DNA of 64,000 nucleotides from an uncultured Eubacterium sp. (GCA_947178105.1 CAMWXD010000003.1:62001-126000); one strand, 5' to 3'. Shown: positions 8,870 to 18,837, counted from the stretch's first letter. Notes: generated by a model not told the origin, from the sequence alone. Numbers and translations are program-made.

Positions 8870-10936
8870 ATGGCGAATGGAATGGGTTCTATTTTTGTAG
8901 GACATTCAGGATTAAAAGCTTCTCAAGATTCGATTCATAATGTAGCGAACAACCTGGCTAACGTAAATACCCCCGGGTATGTGCGTCAGCAGGTTGTTTT
9001 TCGTGATGCACGCTACAGCAATCTGGCATATTCAAAAAATAACTATAAAAAGCTTATTGGACAGGGAACCTCAATCGGGGAAATTGTCCATGCGAGGGAT
9101 ATTTTTCTGGATAAGGCTTTCCGCACAGAGAATGGAAGACAATCTTACTATGCGGCAACTTTTGAAGCAGTCGATGAAGTGCAGAATTATTTTCAGGAAT
9201 TGGAAGGAACGGCTTTTCAGCAGATCTTAAATGGGGATAAGACGAGTTTGTGGCAGGCATTCGAAGAGTTTTCCAAAGACCCTTCGGATATGGCGGCGCA
9301 AAACCTGGTAATTCAAAGGGCAAGCTTATTTGCGACCCGATCGCAGGCTTTATTTAAAGGCTTGATGAATTATCAGACAAATATCAATATCCAGATCAAT
9401 GACGACATCGACGACATTAATAAATATATAGAGACGATTTATAAGTTAAACGTACAGATTCAGTCGATTGAGGCCGGAGGACGCGAGACGGCAATGAATG
9501 AGCGCGATGCAAGAGATTATGCGCTCGACCAGTTGAGCAAATTCGGCAATGTTACATATGAGGAAAGGACAAACGGGTCTGTTTGGGTCAAATTTGAAGG
9601 AGTGCTTGTAGCCGACGATATGTTTTGTTATAAGATGGGCAAAAAGACAGACCCGATGAGCGGATATATTACCCCGTACTGGCCGCATTTATCGCATGAG
9701 GATGCCGGCAGATATACGGAAGTATTTGATTTTACAAGAGAAATCTGCACACAGTTTAATACCGACATCGGAGAATTAAAGGCACTTGTACAGGCAAGAG
9801 GGACGGCCGTTTCCAATTTTAACGATATTCTGAATGCAGATCCGGATAAGTATGATGCAACGATCGGACTATCCATTATGCAGAATACACAGGCAGAATT
9901 TGATCAGCTTGTCCATGGGATCGTATCACAGATTAACGACCTGCTGGCTCCGAATAAAACGATGGATGAGCTGCTTGTGGAAAACGAGGACGGCACCTAT
10001 TCGCTATTTAAAAATGTCAAGGTGCTGGATGAGGAAAACTGTTGTGTAGGCGCAGACGGCAAGAAGCCGCCGCAGGAATTATTTACAAGATCCGGTTGCG
10101 AACGCTACCGGAAAGTGACAGCATATGATAAAGAAGCCGGGGAGTGGCGCGACTATTATATGTATAACGAAGAAGATGTAAATGATTCTGTATCGATTAC
10201 GCTGAATAACGGAAAGACTTACCGGGTATTTAATGACAGAAAAGAGGCGAAGGCTACGACTGTCAGTACCGTTGATACAACGGATATGAAAAAAGATACA
10301 AACGGCAGGATTCAGATAGAAGTAGATGCAAACGGCAACTTTGTCGGAACTTTTGAGACAACTTCTGGCGGAACAACGACAGAAACGCCGGGCAGTTTAG
10401 TAACCTCTCAAGCGAAACCATACTGCCCATGGGATAAACCAGGAAATGAAAAATATACCAATCAAAAGATCGATGGTTCCTGGGTGCTGAATGAAAATTA
10501 TCATTATGATACATCCAAGCAGTATACGTCTTTGGAAATTGAGATCAATTATGATTTGTTAACCAATATCACAAATCTGCCGCATAAGCACGAGGATGAA
10601 AAGATCGCGCACGATATGGCGCTCAATCTGACGAAGCTGTGGGATAATGCCACGCTTTCGATCAATCCGCGTTATACGCAGGCAAAGTATAATTACAGCG
10701 ATTATTACAAAGAGATGATCGGGGAGATCGGGATTATCGGTTCTCTCTATGAGACGACGGCGGAAAAATTAGAAGGAGCCGTATCGGCAGTGGAAAATCA
10801 GCGGAACGAAGTTATCGGTGTATCTTCGGATGAGGAATTGACGAGGATGATTAAATATCAAAATGCTTACAATGCTTCCAGCCGCTACATCCAGACGGTC
10901 AGTGACATGATTGAGGTGCTTGTGACGATGATTTAA
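8870..10936 (+). CDS. flgK: Flagellar hook-associated protein 1 (first copy)
   Basis: FlgK is the first hook-filament junction protein. The 688-aa product has the rod/hook N-terminal signature (SGLKASQDSIHNVANNLANV, NTPGYVRQQV) and the C-terminal helix (MIKYQNAYNASSRYIQTVS). Both ends form the D0/D1 coiled coil. A central region of about 350 residues is variable and contains a Thr/Gly-rich loop (about nt 10255-10400). It is the first of two tandem flgK genes, 18 bases apart. The ribosome site is ACAGGAG. Confidence 0.93.
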   Translation: MANGMGSIFVGHSGLKASQDSIHNVANNLANVNTPGYVRQQVVFRDARYSNLAYSKNNYKKLIGQGTSIGEIVHARDIFLDKAFRTENGRQSYYAATFEAVDEVQNYFQELEGTAFQQILNGDKTSLWQAFEEFSKDPSDMAAQNLVIQRASLFATRSQALFKGLMNYQTNINIQINDDIDDINKYIETIYKLNVQIQSIEAGGRETAMNERDARDYALDQLSKFGNVTYEERTNGSVWVKFEGVLVADDMFCYKMGKKTDPMSGYITPYWPHLSHEDAGRYTEVFDFTREICTQFNTDIGELKALVQARGTAVSNFNDILNADPDKYDATIGLSIMQNTQAEFDQLVHGIVSQINDLLAPNKTMDELLVENEDGTYSLFKNVKVLDEENCCVGADGKKPPQELFTRSGCERYRKVTAYDKEAGEWRDYYMYNEEDVNDSVSITLNNGKTYRVFNDRKEAKATTVSTVDTTDMKKDTNGRIQIEVDANGNFVGTFETTSGGTTTETPGSLVTSQAKPYCPWDKPGNEKYTNQKIDGSWVLNENYHYDTSKQYTSLEIEINYDLLTNITNLPHKHEDEKIAHDMALNLTKLWDNATLSINPRYTQAKYNYSDYYKEMIGEIGIIGSLYETTAEKLEGAVSAVENQRNEVIGVSSDEELTRMIKYQNAYNASSRYIQTVSDMIEVLVTMI

Positions 10937-10954
10937 CAGATGTGAGGTGTATAT

Positions 10955-12928
10955 ATGAGTTCTACATTTTTTGGTTTAAATATAGGCTGGTCTGCATTAA
11001 ATGCATTTTCAGCTTCCATTAATACAACAGCAAATAACGTATCTAACGCGAACACGCCAGGCTACAGCAAACAGGTAGTCAACCTTGTAGCAAAGGCTTC
11101 CCTGCGTAATTATACGTATGGTACGCTGGGCAGCGGTGTAGATGCTGATTCGATTGTGCAGATGCGCAATACTTATTATGATGTAAAATACTGGACAAAT
11201 AACAGCCTTGTCGGGCAGTATGAAAAAAAAGGATATTATATGTCCCAGATCGAAAACCTGTACCGGGATGACGATCAGAAGCTTGCCGGGTTTTCTACCC
11301 TGTATTCCAAGATGTTTAATTCGATGGATTCGTTAAAGGGCAATGCTGCGGATCTGTACATCCGTACACAGTTTATTAACAATGCCGGGAGCCTGACCGA
11401 ATATTTTAACAATATGTACCATAATCTCAGTACGATCCAGGCGGACTGTAATCAGGAAGTCAGTGCATTGGTAACGCAGATTAATTCGTTTGCACAGAAA
11501 ATTTCGATTATTAATGATAAAATTAATACAATCGAAATCCAGGGAAGGCGTGCCAATGAGCTGCGTGACCAGCGTGCTTACCTGCTGGATCAGCTTTCTG
11601 CGATTGTGCCGATTGAGATTGAGGAGACAGAGGTTGTAAACAGCAACGATCCTAATTCTTATGTAGGGGGCACGCACTTCCGCGTACGTCTGGAAGGGCA
11701 GCTATTGGTCGATGGCAATGAATATAATTCACTGGAATGCTATGCCCGCGCAGAGAAAGTAAACCAGAATGACCTGGACGGCCTGTATGATATCCGCTGG
11801 TCGCATACAAAAAATGAATTTAATGCCAACTCTGATACGATGTCCGGCGAGTTAAAAGCAGTATTAAATGTACGGGACGGCAATAACAAGGAAAACTTCC
11901 AGGGTACGCTTGACAAAGTGGATATCGGGGCTTCGGAAATACGCATTAAAAATCCAAATATTACATCGGTAGAAGCAATGAATATGCCTGCTTCCGGTGA
12001 GATCATTATTGCGAACCGTTCTTATTCTTACACAAGCTTTGAAATGACAGTCACATATGATATCAATAATAAACCTTCGTATGAGTATGTATTTAAAATG
12101 AAGGAAGGAACCGACATGGCGTCCATGGCAGGCAAGAGCGGCAGGGAAGTCAGTGTCGGCAGGGCGATCGATTCACGCGGAGTGCCTTACTATATGTCGC
12201 AGATGAATGAATTTTTACGTTCCTTCTGCCGGAAATTTAATGATTTGCAGATCTATGGGCATGGAGACGGTACGCTGGATGCAGACGGAAATCTAGTCGA
12301 TCAGCGTTATGACATCGATCCGGTAACAGGCGAGGTAAAGCCAAAGGAGATCAATTATCAGTACGGCGGCGTAGATACTGCCGGCAACCAGATGGGCGCC
12401 TTCTTTGTCGCAATCAATACAGACGGATCTGAAAATACCTTTTTGGATACAAAGAAATCAGACGGAGAAGAAGGGAAAAAGGTTACGTACCGTTCCGATG
12501 CAGCGGGCGGCAATTATTATCAGTTAACGGCAGGCAATCTGGCTGTAAATGATAAGAGTATGCATGATTCCAATTATCTGGCGACATCCAGGCGTACAGA
12601 TACACACGAAAGCGATCCAAGCCTGGTAGATGAAATATTGGAGCTGGAAAGCAAGACTGTGATCTACAGAGGTTCCGGCGGCGACCAGTTTTTACAGTAT
12701 ATTATTTCAGATATTTCCATAGATGCCAATGAAGCGGATATTTTAGCACAAAATTATTCAGATATCGCCACTACGATCGATACTTACCGGATGTCCATAT
12801 CCAGTGTAGATGAAGATGAAGAGGGAATGGATCTGGTAAAATTCAATAATGCTTATAATCTGGCTTCAAAGATTATATCCACGCTGAATCAGATGTATGA
12901 CCGCCTGATTACGCAGACCGGTGTATAA
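10955..12928 (+). CDS. flgK: Flagellar hook-associated protein 1 (second copy)
   Basis: A second FlgK of 657 aa with the same terminal signatures (INTTANNVSNANTPGYSKQV at the N-terminus, MDLVKFNNAYNLASKIIST at the C-terminus) but only distant identity to the copy before it. Tandem flgK genes recur in Lachnospiraceae, and the two may form different layers of the junction or act with different flagellins. A GAGGTG site precedes the ATG. The flgL gene follows after 18 bases. Confidence 0.92.
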   Translation: MSSTFFGLNIGWSALNAFSASINTTANNVSNANTPGYSKQVVNLVAKASLRNYTYGTLGSGVDADSIVQMRNTYYDVKYWTNNSLVGQYEKKGYYMSQIENLYRDDDQKLAGFSTLYSKMFNSMDSLKGNAADLYIRTQFINNAGSLTEYFNNMYHNLSTIQADCNQEVSALVTQINSFAQKISIINDKINTIEIQGRRANELRDQRAYLLDQLSAIVPIEIEETEVVNSNDPNSYVGGTHFRVRLEGQLLVDGNEYNSLECYARAEKVNQNDLDGLYDIRWSHTKNEFNANSDTMSGELKAVLNVRDGNNKENFQGTLDKVDIGASEIRIKNPNITSVEAMNMPASGEIIIANRSYSYTSFEMTVTYDINNKPSYEYVFKMKEGTDMASMAGKSGREVSVGRAIDSRGVPYYMSQMNEFLRSFCRKFNDLQIYGHGDGTLDADGNLVDQRYDIDPVTGEVKPKEINYQYGGVDTAGNQMGAFFVAINTDGSENTFLDTKKSDGEEGKKVTYRSDAAGGNYYQLTAGNLAVNDKSMHDSNYLATSRRTDTHESDPSLVDEILELESKTVIYRGSGGDQFLQYIISDISIDANEADILAQNYSDIATTIDTYRMSISSVDEDEEGMDLVKFNNAYNLASKIISTLNQMYDRLITQTGV

Positions 12929-12946
12929 AAAGGAGGGAACAGCCAT

Positions 12947-14821
12947 ATGATGCGAGTAACAAACTCTATGATCGTCAAGCGCACAAAGACAAATATCAAT
13001 TCCAACAGGGCGCAGGTCGATTATACAAATAACCAGATGTCAACACAGAAGAAGATCACAAAGCCTTCCGATGATCCGATCATTGCGATCCGTTCCCTGC
13101 GTCTGCGCAGCACGTTAAGTACAATCACACAGTACTACCGCAACAATATTTCCGACGCGGAGTCCTGGATGGACTGTACCGGGACAGCGCTGAAAAATAT
13201 GAAAGACCTGCTGGACGACGCATACAGCCGTGTCGTATATGGAGCAACCGACGAACTCCAGCCGGAAGACCGCCATACGATTTTAAAAGCATTGCAGTCG
13301 CTGCAGCAGCAGGTGTATAGTGAAGGAAATGCAGATTATGCAAGGCGGACAATATTTACCGGATTTAAGACCAATGAAAGCCTGACATTTACGAGCAATA
13401 AAGAGGCGAAGGAAGAAGAATATGATATTACGGAACGCTTTGACTATCAGGACGTAACAAAGAAAAACTATTATCCGGAATCGTTTGATGATACTTCTGA
13501 TGCCGCAGTCGCTACAAATGGCGTACATCCAGAATTGTTTAATGAAGTGGAATTAAACCGGGTGCGGCTTGCTTATGATAAGATTTCTGCGGATGGGAAT
13601 TCGCTGACATTTACTTATAAAGACGGCGACCAGACAGTAAAAACAGTTTTTAACTCGGACGGAAGCATCGATGTTGGTGTGAAAGATGGCAAGATTTCAG
13701 CCAGCTTAGATTCGAGTGGAAATTTGCAGACACAAGTGACACATCCGCAGGGGTATCACATTGACGAACAAAATCCTGTGATAACTCCGACGGGTGCAAC
13801 CACAGGAACATTGACATATACTTATAATGTATATACAGAGTCCGATTGGGCGGGGATGAACCAAACGCCTCCGGTAACACCTACACCTACGCCAGCGCAG
13901 ACAGTAAGTGTGGTTGTGAATAATGCAGGCAATATAGCAGATGATGGTACCCAGGCAAACGCATATCTGTCAGCCAGCATCGGAACAGGTACAGCCGCAC
14001 AGACAATCAGCTACAGAGTATCGAATACATCAGATTTAAAGAACGCTGACTATAATATCGGCGATAATGAGATCGTATTTGACCAGGAAAATGGCGAACT
14101 GATTTTTAAAGATACAATAGCTGATAAATTAGATGAACAAAGAGCTTCTTTCAGTATCGATTATCATAAAAAAGGCTTCGAAGAAGGCGAACTGCGTCCT
14201 GAATATTATTTCGACTGCACGAGATATATGAAAGACAGAGACAATATCGTATACGAAAACTTCGACGAAAAAGGAAACTGGAAGTCACAGGCGATCTATT
14301 ATAACATTGCCGGCGGACAGCAGATGCAGATCAACACTGAGGGACGGGAAGTATTTAATTCGGATATCCGCCGTGATATGGATGATCTGATCGACATTGT
14401 AAACGCAGCGATCTCTGCGCAAAAGACGGTCGATGATATCAAGACAAAGATCGAGTCCGGCAATTATGAGGGTGAAGAACTGGAGAGCCTGAACAAATGG
14501 TATGATGCAGCGAAAAAGCAGCTCGATTACGCAAACCAAAATATGCACGATACGTACAGCTCATATATAACAAGGTTCCAGGGGTATCTGGATACAGTCG
14601 ACCTGGAAATCACAGATTTGGGCGGGCGCGGTGAGCGCGTGGATATGACAAAGAGCCGTATGAGCGTACAGGAGTCTACATTTAAAGAATTAAAGTCAAT
14701 CAATGAAGATATGGATTTATCTGATTTGGTGATCAATTATACAGCAGCGTCCGTAGCCTATCAGGCAGCTTTGCAGGCAGCGGCAAAGATCGGCAAGATG
14801 ACATTGCTGGATTTTCTATAA
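12947..14821 (+). CDS. flgL: Flagellar hook-associated protein 3 (long form)
   Basis: FlgL completes the hook-filament junction. The N-terminus has the flagellin-like D0 pattern (MMRVTNSMIVKRT, QMSTQKKITKPSDDPI) and the C-terminus ends MDLSDLVINYTAASVAYQAAL, as in FlgL. At 624 aa it is about twice the enterobacterial length. The extra mass lies between residues 150 and 470 and includes a Pro/Thr linker (TPPVTPTPTPAQT) that separates domain-like segments. GGAGGG lies nine bases before the ATG-ATG start, and either ATG is possible. Confidence 0.9.
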   Translation: MMRVTNSMIVKRTKTNINSNRAQVDYTNNQMSTQKKITKPSDDPIIAIRSLRLRSTLSTITQYYRNNISDAESWMDCTGTALKNMKDLLDDAYSRVVYGATDELQPEDRHTILKALQSLQQQVYSEGNADYARRTIFTGFKTNESLTFTSNKEAKEEEYDITERFDYQDVTKKNYYPESFDDTSDAAVATNGVHPELFNEVELNRVRLAYDKISADGNSLTFTYKDGDQTVKTVFNSDGSIDVGVKDGKISASLDSSGNLQTQVTHPQGYHIDEQNPVITPTGATTGTLTYTYNVYTESDWAGMNQTPPVTPTPTPAQTVSVVVNNAGNIADDGTQANAYLSASIGTGTAAQTISYRVSNTSDLKNADYNIGDNEIVFDQENGELIFKDTIADKLDEQRASFSIDYHKKGFEEGELRPEYYFDCTRYMKDRDNIVYENFDEKGNWKSQAIYYNIAGGQQMQINTEGREVFNSDIRRDMDDLIDIVNAAISAQKTVDDIKTKIESGNYEGEELESLNKWYDAAKKQLDYANQNMHDTYSSYITRFQGYLDTVDLEITDLGGRGERVDMTKSRMSVQESTFKELKSINEDMDLSDLVINYTAASVAYQAALQAAAKIGKMTLLDFL

Positions 14822-14921
14822 AAACAGGGAAAGACACGGACGTCAGGAACATGTATTTGTTTTTGGCGTCCATAATGCTTAAAAAAGTATGCAACGATAG
14901 AATGGATTAAAGGAGTAAAGG

Positions 14922-15377
14922 ATGAAGGCAGATACGAGATTATTTGGCGAGATTGATATTCAGGACGACAAGATCATCAAATTAAAAGAAGGCATTATCG
15001 GATTCCCGGATCTACAAAACTTCACTTTAATATTTGACGAAGAAAAAAAAGAAAAAGGCGGCGTGAAATGGCTGCAATCGATGGATGACCCGGAATTTGC
15101 GATGCCGGTAATCAATCCGCTCGACGTAAAACCAGACTACCGTCCGACCGTCAATGAAGAAGAATTGAAAATACTGGGCGATATGCCGGAGGACAGCACT
15201 TTTATACTGGTTACCATCACCGTGCCGAAAGAAATAGAGAAAATGTCAGTCAATCTGAAAGCTCCGTTTATTATCAATATGGAAAATTTACATGGAGCAC
15301 AGATTATCGTAGAAGACGATTTTCCAGTAAAATACATGATTTATGATATTTTAAATAAGAAAAAGGCAGGTGAGTAG
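14922..15377 (+). CDS. fliW: Flagellar assembly factor FliW
   Basis: FliW binds flagellin in the cytoplasm and, when free, binds and inhibits CsrA, so flagellin level controls its own translation. The 151-aa product shows the family block FGEIDIQDDKIIKLKEGIIG (nt about 14940-15005) with FPDLQNF after it. csrA follows after two bases, the standard partner-switch arrangement of Firmicutes. A leader of 100 bases after flgL contains an 8-bp G/C stem (14838-14845 with 14864-14871) that could be a weak attenuator. Confidence 0.95.
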   Translation: MKADTRLFGEIDIQDDKIIKLKEGIIGFPDLQNFTLIFDEEKKEKGGVKWLQSMDDPEFAMPVINPLDVKPDYRPTVNEEELKILGDMPEDSTFILVTITVPKEIEKMSVNLKAPFIINMENLHGAQIIVEDDFPVKYMIYDILNKKKAGE

Positions 15378-15379
15378 GT

Positions 15380-15595
15380 ATGTTGGCGTTGACCAGAAAA
15401 AAAGGCGAAGCACTGGTACTGAACAATAATATTGAAGTAACAATATTAGAAATCCGCGGCGATCAGGTAAAGATCGGCGTATCTGCTCCAAAGGAAGTAC
15501 CTATTTACCGCAAGGAGGTTTATTTGCAGATCCAGAAAGAAAATGAAGAATCCTCCAACGCGGAAAATATGGAACTTCTGAAAAATATGTTTTGA
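15380..15595 (+). CDS. csrA: Carbon storage / translational regulator CsrA
   Basis: An RNA-binding repressor of 71 aa with the complete beta-strand core (MLALTRKKGEALVL, VTILEIRGDQVKIGV, APKEVPIYRKEVYLQI). The conserved L4 and R6 at the N-terminus and the Arg of VPIYRKEV for RNA contact are present. The acidic tail resembles other FliW-dependent CsrA proteins. The likely target is the flagellin leader at 31954-32052, which carries GGA motifs in a hairpin loop and in the ribosome site. Confidence 0.96.
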   Translation: MLALTRKKGEALVLNNNIEVTILEIRGDQVKIGVSAPKEVPIYRKEVYLQIQKENEESSNAENMELLKNMF

Positions 15596-15681
15596 TCTTA
15601 ATATTTTGACTCTTTGAACCGATATAAAAAGCAATAGGAGTAGTGGGCAAGCCAGAGCATTCGCAGGGAGGTGATAATGAT

Positions 15682-16122
15682 ATGGCAATAGAAGCAATGA
15701 ACACGGCTGCGGCGGCGTATCAGGGACGTGTGTCTAATGCAGCAAATCCGAAAAGCAAAACATCTGTCAAGCCAGCATCATCAGAAACAACGGCAGAGGT
15801 ACCAGAGGAAACTGTTGATACCAGTTCTGACCTGAGGTTGTTTGAACCCGTAAGGGAGGAGAAAGGTGAGCGCAAGGATTATCCAGGAGGCGGCAAGAAA
15901 GGCAATAAGCAACTGGAGCAGGCAATTGAGAAGTTTAAAAAGAGTATCAATCATCAGACAGAGGCAGTATTCGGTATACATGAGGGTACGAATCGTGTTA
16001 CAATCAAAATTGTAGATAAGGAATCAAAAGATATTTTGAAAGAATATCCGCCGGAGCAGACACTGGATATGATCCAGAAGGTATGGGAGATGGCAGGTAT
16101 TATGGTAGATGAAAAATTATAA
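15682..16122 (+). CDS. flaG: Flagellar protein FlaG
   Basis: A 147-aa product whose C-terminal 80 residues match FlaG (LEQAIEKFKKSINHQTEAVF, VTIKIVDKESKDILKEYPPE). A disordered N-terminal half carries Thr/Glu/Pro-rich sequence. GGGAGGTGATAA lies just before the ATG at 15682, and a GTG at 15643 is upstream of that site and is rejected. FlaG is thought to influence filament length and usually precedes fliD, as here. Confidence 0.88.
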   Translation: MAIEAMNTAAAAYQGRVSNAANPKSKTSVKPASSETTAEVPEETVDTSSDLRLFEPVREEKGERKDYPGGGKKGNKQLEQAIEKFKKSINHQTEAVFGIHEGTNRVTIKIVDKESKDILKEYPPEQTLDMIQKVWEMAGIMVDEKL

Positions 16123-16152
16123 TATAACTAACAGGGTATAGGAGGTTAGAGT

Positions 16153-17637
16153 ATGACAATTCGTATAACAGGTATGAATTCCGGGCTGGATACAGATTCG
16201 ATTATTACTGAATTAGTATCTGCGTATAGGGCGAAAGGCGACAAATATGTAAAGGAGCAGACAAAGCTTTCCTGGACACAGGATTTGTGGAAATCATTGA
16301 ATACAAAGATTTTCAATTTTTATAAAAGCTTGGATAAACTTCGTCTGGGTACTTCGGTAAAAAAGAAAACAACTGTATCTGATCCTACAAAGGCAACAAT
16401 TACAGCAGGCAGCGGCGCGGTCAGCGGGACACAGACGCTAAAGGTTAAGGAACTAGCGACAGGCGGGTACGTTACTGGCGGAGAATTAAAGAAATCATCT
16501 GGAGAAAAAGTGACTTCCAATGATACCTTGTCAAGCCTGGGCTATTCAGGAAGCGGCAAGATTACTATTAAAGGACAAGAAGGCAGTAAGGACATTAATG
16601 TGTCAGGTACTACTTCGATCAGTGATCTTGTAAAGCAGATTAATGATTCTGGCGTAGGTGTAAAGGCATCTTTTGACGCAGATAATCAGCGTATTTTTAT
16701 TTCTTCTCTAAAAACTGGAGAGGAAACAGATATTGAACTCAGTGGGGATCAGGGTGCAATTGATGCGCTTGGCCTCAGTGCTTCTACAGGAGCTGTTATT
16801 CGGGAAGGAAAAAATGCTGAAATAGAATTAAACGGAGCAACATATACTTCTTCGAACAATACATTCAAGGTGAATGGACTGACAATCCAGGCATTGGCTA
16901 AAACGGCTGATAATGAAGAATTAAGCATTACAACAGATACAGATACACAGGGAATGTATGATGATATCAAAGACTTTATATCCAGTTACAATGAACTGAT
17001 CAACGAGCTGTCATCATACTACAATGCAGATTCCGCAAAAGGATATGAGCCTTTAACATCAGATGAAAAAGACGCAATGTCTGAATCTGATATTGCAGAG
17101 TGGGAAAAGAAAATCAAAGGATCCCTGCTGCGCAGAGACAGTACATTAAGCAGTATTATGAGCGCAATGACGACTGCAATGTCTTCAACGGTGACTGTAA
17201 ATGGAAAGAATTTCGGGCTTGCAAACCTGGGTATAAAGACATTAGGCTATTTTGCCAGCTCCAAAAATGAAAAAAATGCATTTCATATAGACGGCGATGA
17301 GGATGACAGTTATTCTTCTGAAAACGAAGATAAGCTGATGGCAATGTTAAACTCTGATCCAGAAGCTGTCAGCGAAATTATCAAAGGAATTGCATCGAAG
17401 CTGTATAGTAATATGGATGAAAAGCTGAAAGGCTCTACAACGCTTAAGAGTGCTTATACCGTATATAACGATAAAGAGATGGCAAAGAGCTACAGCGATT
17501 ATACAACGAAGATCAAGGAGTGGAATGAAAAGGTAGAGAAAATCGAAGAGTCTTATTATAAAAAATTCTCAGCAATGGAAGTGGCATTGGGCAAGCTGCA
17601 AAGCCAGATGTCCGCATTTACCAGTATGTTAGGTTAA
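16153..17637 (+). CDS. fliD: Flagellar filament cap FliD
   Basis: The filament-capping protein HAP2, 494 aa. The N-terminal signature MTIRITGMNSGLDTDSIITE and the ISSLKTGEETDIEL/ALGL block of the FliD domain are visible. The C-terminal coiled coil (YYKKFSAMEVALGKLQSQMS) is the cap's leg. It is shorter than many clostridial FliD proteins, with no extra domain. The ATAGGAGGTTAGAGT ribosome site is strong. Confidence 0.94.
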   Translation: MTIRITGMNSGLDTDSIITELVSAYRAKGDKYVKEQTKLSWTQDLWKSLNTKIFNFYKSLDKLRLGTSVKKKTTVSDPTKATITAGSGAVSGTQTLKVKELATGGYVTGGELKKSSGEKVTSNDTLSSLGYSGSGKITIKGQEGSKDINVSGTTSISDLVKQINDSGVGVKASFDADNQRIFISSLKTGEETDIELSGDQGAIDALGLSASTGAVIREGKNAEIELNGATYTSSNNTFKVNGLTIQALAKTADNEELSITTDTDTQGMYDDIKDFISSYNELINELSSYYNADSAKGYEPLTSDEKDAMSESDIAEWEKKIKGSLLRRDSTLSSIMSAMTTAMSSTVTVNGKNFGLANLGIKTLGYFASSKNEKNAFHIDGDEDDSYSSENEDKLMAMLNSDPEAVSEIIKGIASKLYSNMDEKLKGSTTLKSAYTVYNDKEMAKSYSDYTTKIKEWNEKVEKIEESYYKKFSAMEVALGKLQSQMSAFTSMLG

Positions 17638-17675
17638 AAGTACAGTAATCTGAGGAAAATAGAAATAGGGTAAAC

Positions 17676-17763
17676 GCCCTGCAGTTTTGTAACTTCAAGC
17701 TCCAAAACTTGTAGTATACTGCAGGGCAGTTATTGGTTTGAGTGCGAAAAAGCATCCAAACCT
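17676..17763 (+). promoter_or_regulatory. Two consecutive hairpins between fliD and fliS
   Basis: A perfect 10-bp stem (GCCCTGCAGT 17676-17685 with ACTGCAGGGC 17718-17727) encloses an inner TTTTG/CAAAA pairing. It is followed by a second stem, GGTTTG/CAAACC (about 17735-17760), with inner TGC/GCA. No strong T-tract follows either one, so these look like mRNA processing or stability elements, or a partial attenuator, not a full terminator. Confidence 0.6.
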
Positions 17764-17796
17764 TATTTAATGTCGGAATATCAGGGAGGATTCGGG

Positions 17797-18180
17797 ATGT
17801 TAAAGAATAATGCATATTCAGCATATGCGACAAATAAGGTACTGACGGCGACGCCAGCGGAGCTGACACTGATGCTATATGAAGGGGCGATTAAATTCTG
17901 TAATATAGCAGTAAAAGCGATTGAGGATAAAGATATAGAAAAGTCACATTCTAATATTGTAAAGGCAGAAAAAATAATAGAAGAATTTCAGGCTACCTTA
18001 AATCACAAATATGAAGTAGCAAAAGATTTTGATAATGTATACAATTATCTGCACGATCGGCTGGTCGAAGCAAATATGAAAAAAGATAAAGAAATTCTGG
18101 AAGAGGTATTGGGCCATTTACGTACTATGAGGGATACATGGAAAGAAGTAATGCGTCTGACATCTGCACAGCAATCGTAA
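17797..18180 (+). CDS. fliS: Flagellin export chaperone FliS
   Basis: FliS binds the flagellin C-terminus and prevents premature polymerisation. The protein begins MLKNNAYSAYATNKVLTATP and contains LMLYEGAIKFCN, both typical, and is all-helical with 127 aa. GGGAGG lies seven bases before the ATG at 17797. An upstream ATG at 17770 has no site and is rejected. It also carries the YNYLHDRLVEANMKKD block of the family. Confidence 0.94.
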   Translation: MLKNNAYSAYATNKVLTATPAELTLMLYEGAIKFCNIAVKAIEDKDIEKSHSNIVKAEKIIEEFQATLNHKYEVAKDFDNVYNYLHDRLVEANMKKDKEILEEVLGHLRTMRDTWKEVMRLTSAQQS

Positions 18181-18196
18181 ATGAAAAGGGGTATAT

Positions 18197-18676
18197 ATGC
18201 AGGAACGTGATTATCTTGAAATATTGACACAGAGTCTGACTAAAAAACTGGCAGTTTTAGGGGAAATCCGTAAAAAAAATGAAGAACAAAGAGTGTTGCT
18301 GCTGGATGAGGATTTAGGCCCTCAGGAATTTGAAAAAAATATAGAAAGCAAAGGGAAGCTTGTGGAAAGCCTGGACTTGCTGGATGAAGGATTTGACCAG
18401 ATCTATGAGCGTGTGAGGGAAGAAATAGCTGAAAACAAAGAGCAGTATAAAGAGCAGATTCAAAAGCTACAGGATTTGATCCGCGATATTATGGCTATGA
18501 GCAACAGTATTCAGGCGGAAGAACAGCGCAATTATAAACTGGCGCAAACGAAATTCAGTGATATTAAAAAGCAGATACGGGATGTAAAGTCAAGCCAGAA
18601 CGCAGTGCAGCAGTATTATCGGAATATGATGAAAGTGAATTATATTGATCCGCAGTTTATGGATAATAAAAAGTAA
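18197..18676 (+). CDS. FliT/FlgN-like flagellar chaperone candidate
   Basis: A 159-aa helical protein with long coiled-coil stretches (residues about 8-35, 75-125), starting 16 bases after fliS. The position after fliS and the size fit a FliT-type or second FlgN-type chaperone, as annotated in other Clostridia, but the sequence has no diagnostic motif. It could alternatively be a cytoplasmic motility protein of unknown role. It is the last gene before the operon terminator. Confidence 0.7.
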   Translation: MQERDYLEILTQSLTKKLAVLGEIRKKNEEQRVLLLDEDLGPQEFEKNIESKGKLVESLDLLDEGFDQIYERVREEIAENKEQYKEQIQKLQDLIRDIMAMSNSIQAEEQRNYKLAQTKFSDIKKQIRDVKSSQNAVQQYYRNMMKVNYIDPQFMDNKK

Positions 18677-18736
18677 TCCAGCATCCTGTAAAAATTTAAA
18701 AATAGATTGATTTGGAAAAATTTTATAGTTATAACT

Positions 18737-18780
18737 AGAGCAGTTTATCTTTTTTGATAATCTGCTCTTTTGGTTCTTAT
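18737..18780 (+). terminator. Terminator of the late flagellar operon
   Basis: AGAGCAG-TTTATC (18737-18749) pairs with GATAAT-CTGCTCT (18756-18768) around a T6 loop and is followed by TTTGGTTCTTAT. It ends the flgM-fliS transcript. Confidence 0.85.
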
Positions 18781-18837
18781 GGGAATAATCGCAAATGTAT
18801 ATCCTGTAGGTAACGAATACGTAAAATAATACCAAAT

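Noticed and set aside
14838-14871. Possible terminator between flgL and fliW
   Set aside because: The stem is 8 bp with an 18-base loop and is not followed by a T-tract. fliW-csrA are probably in the same transcript.
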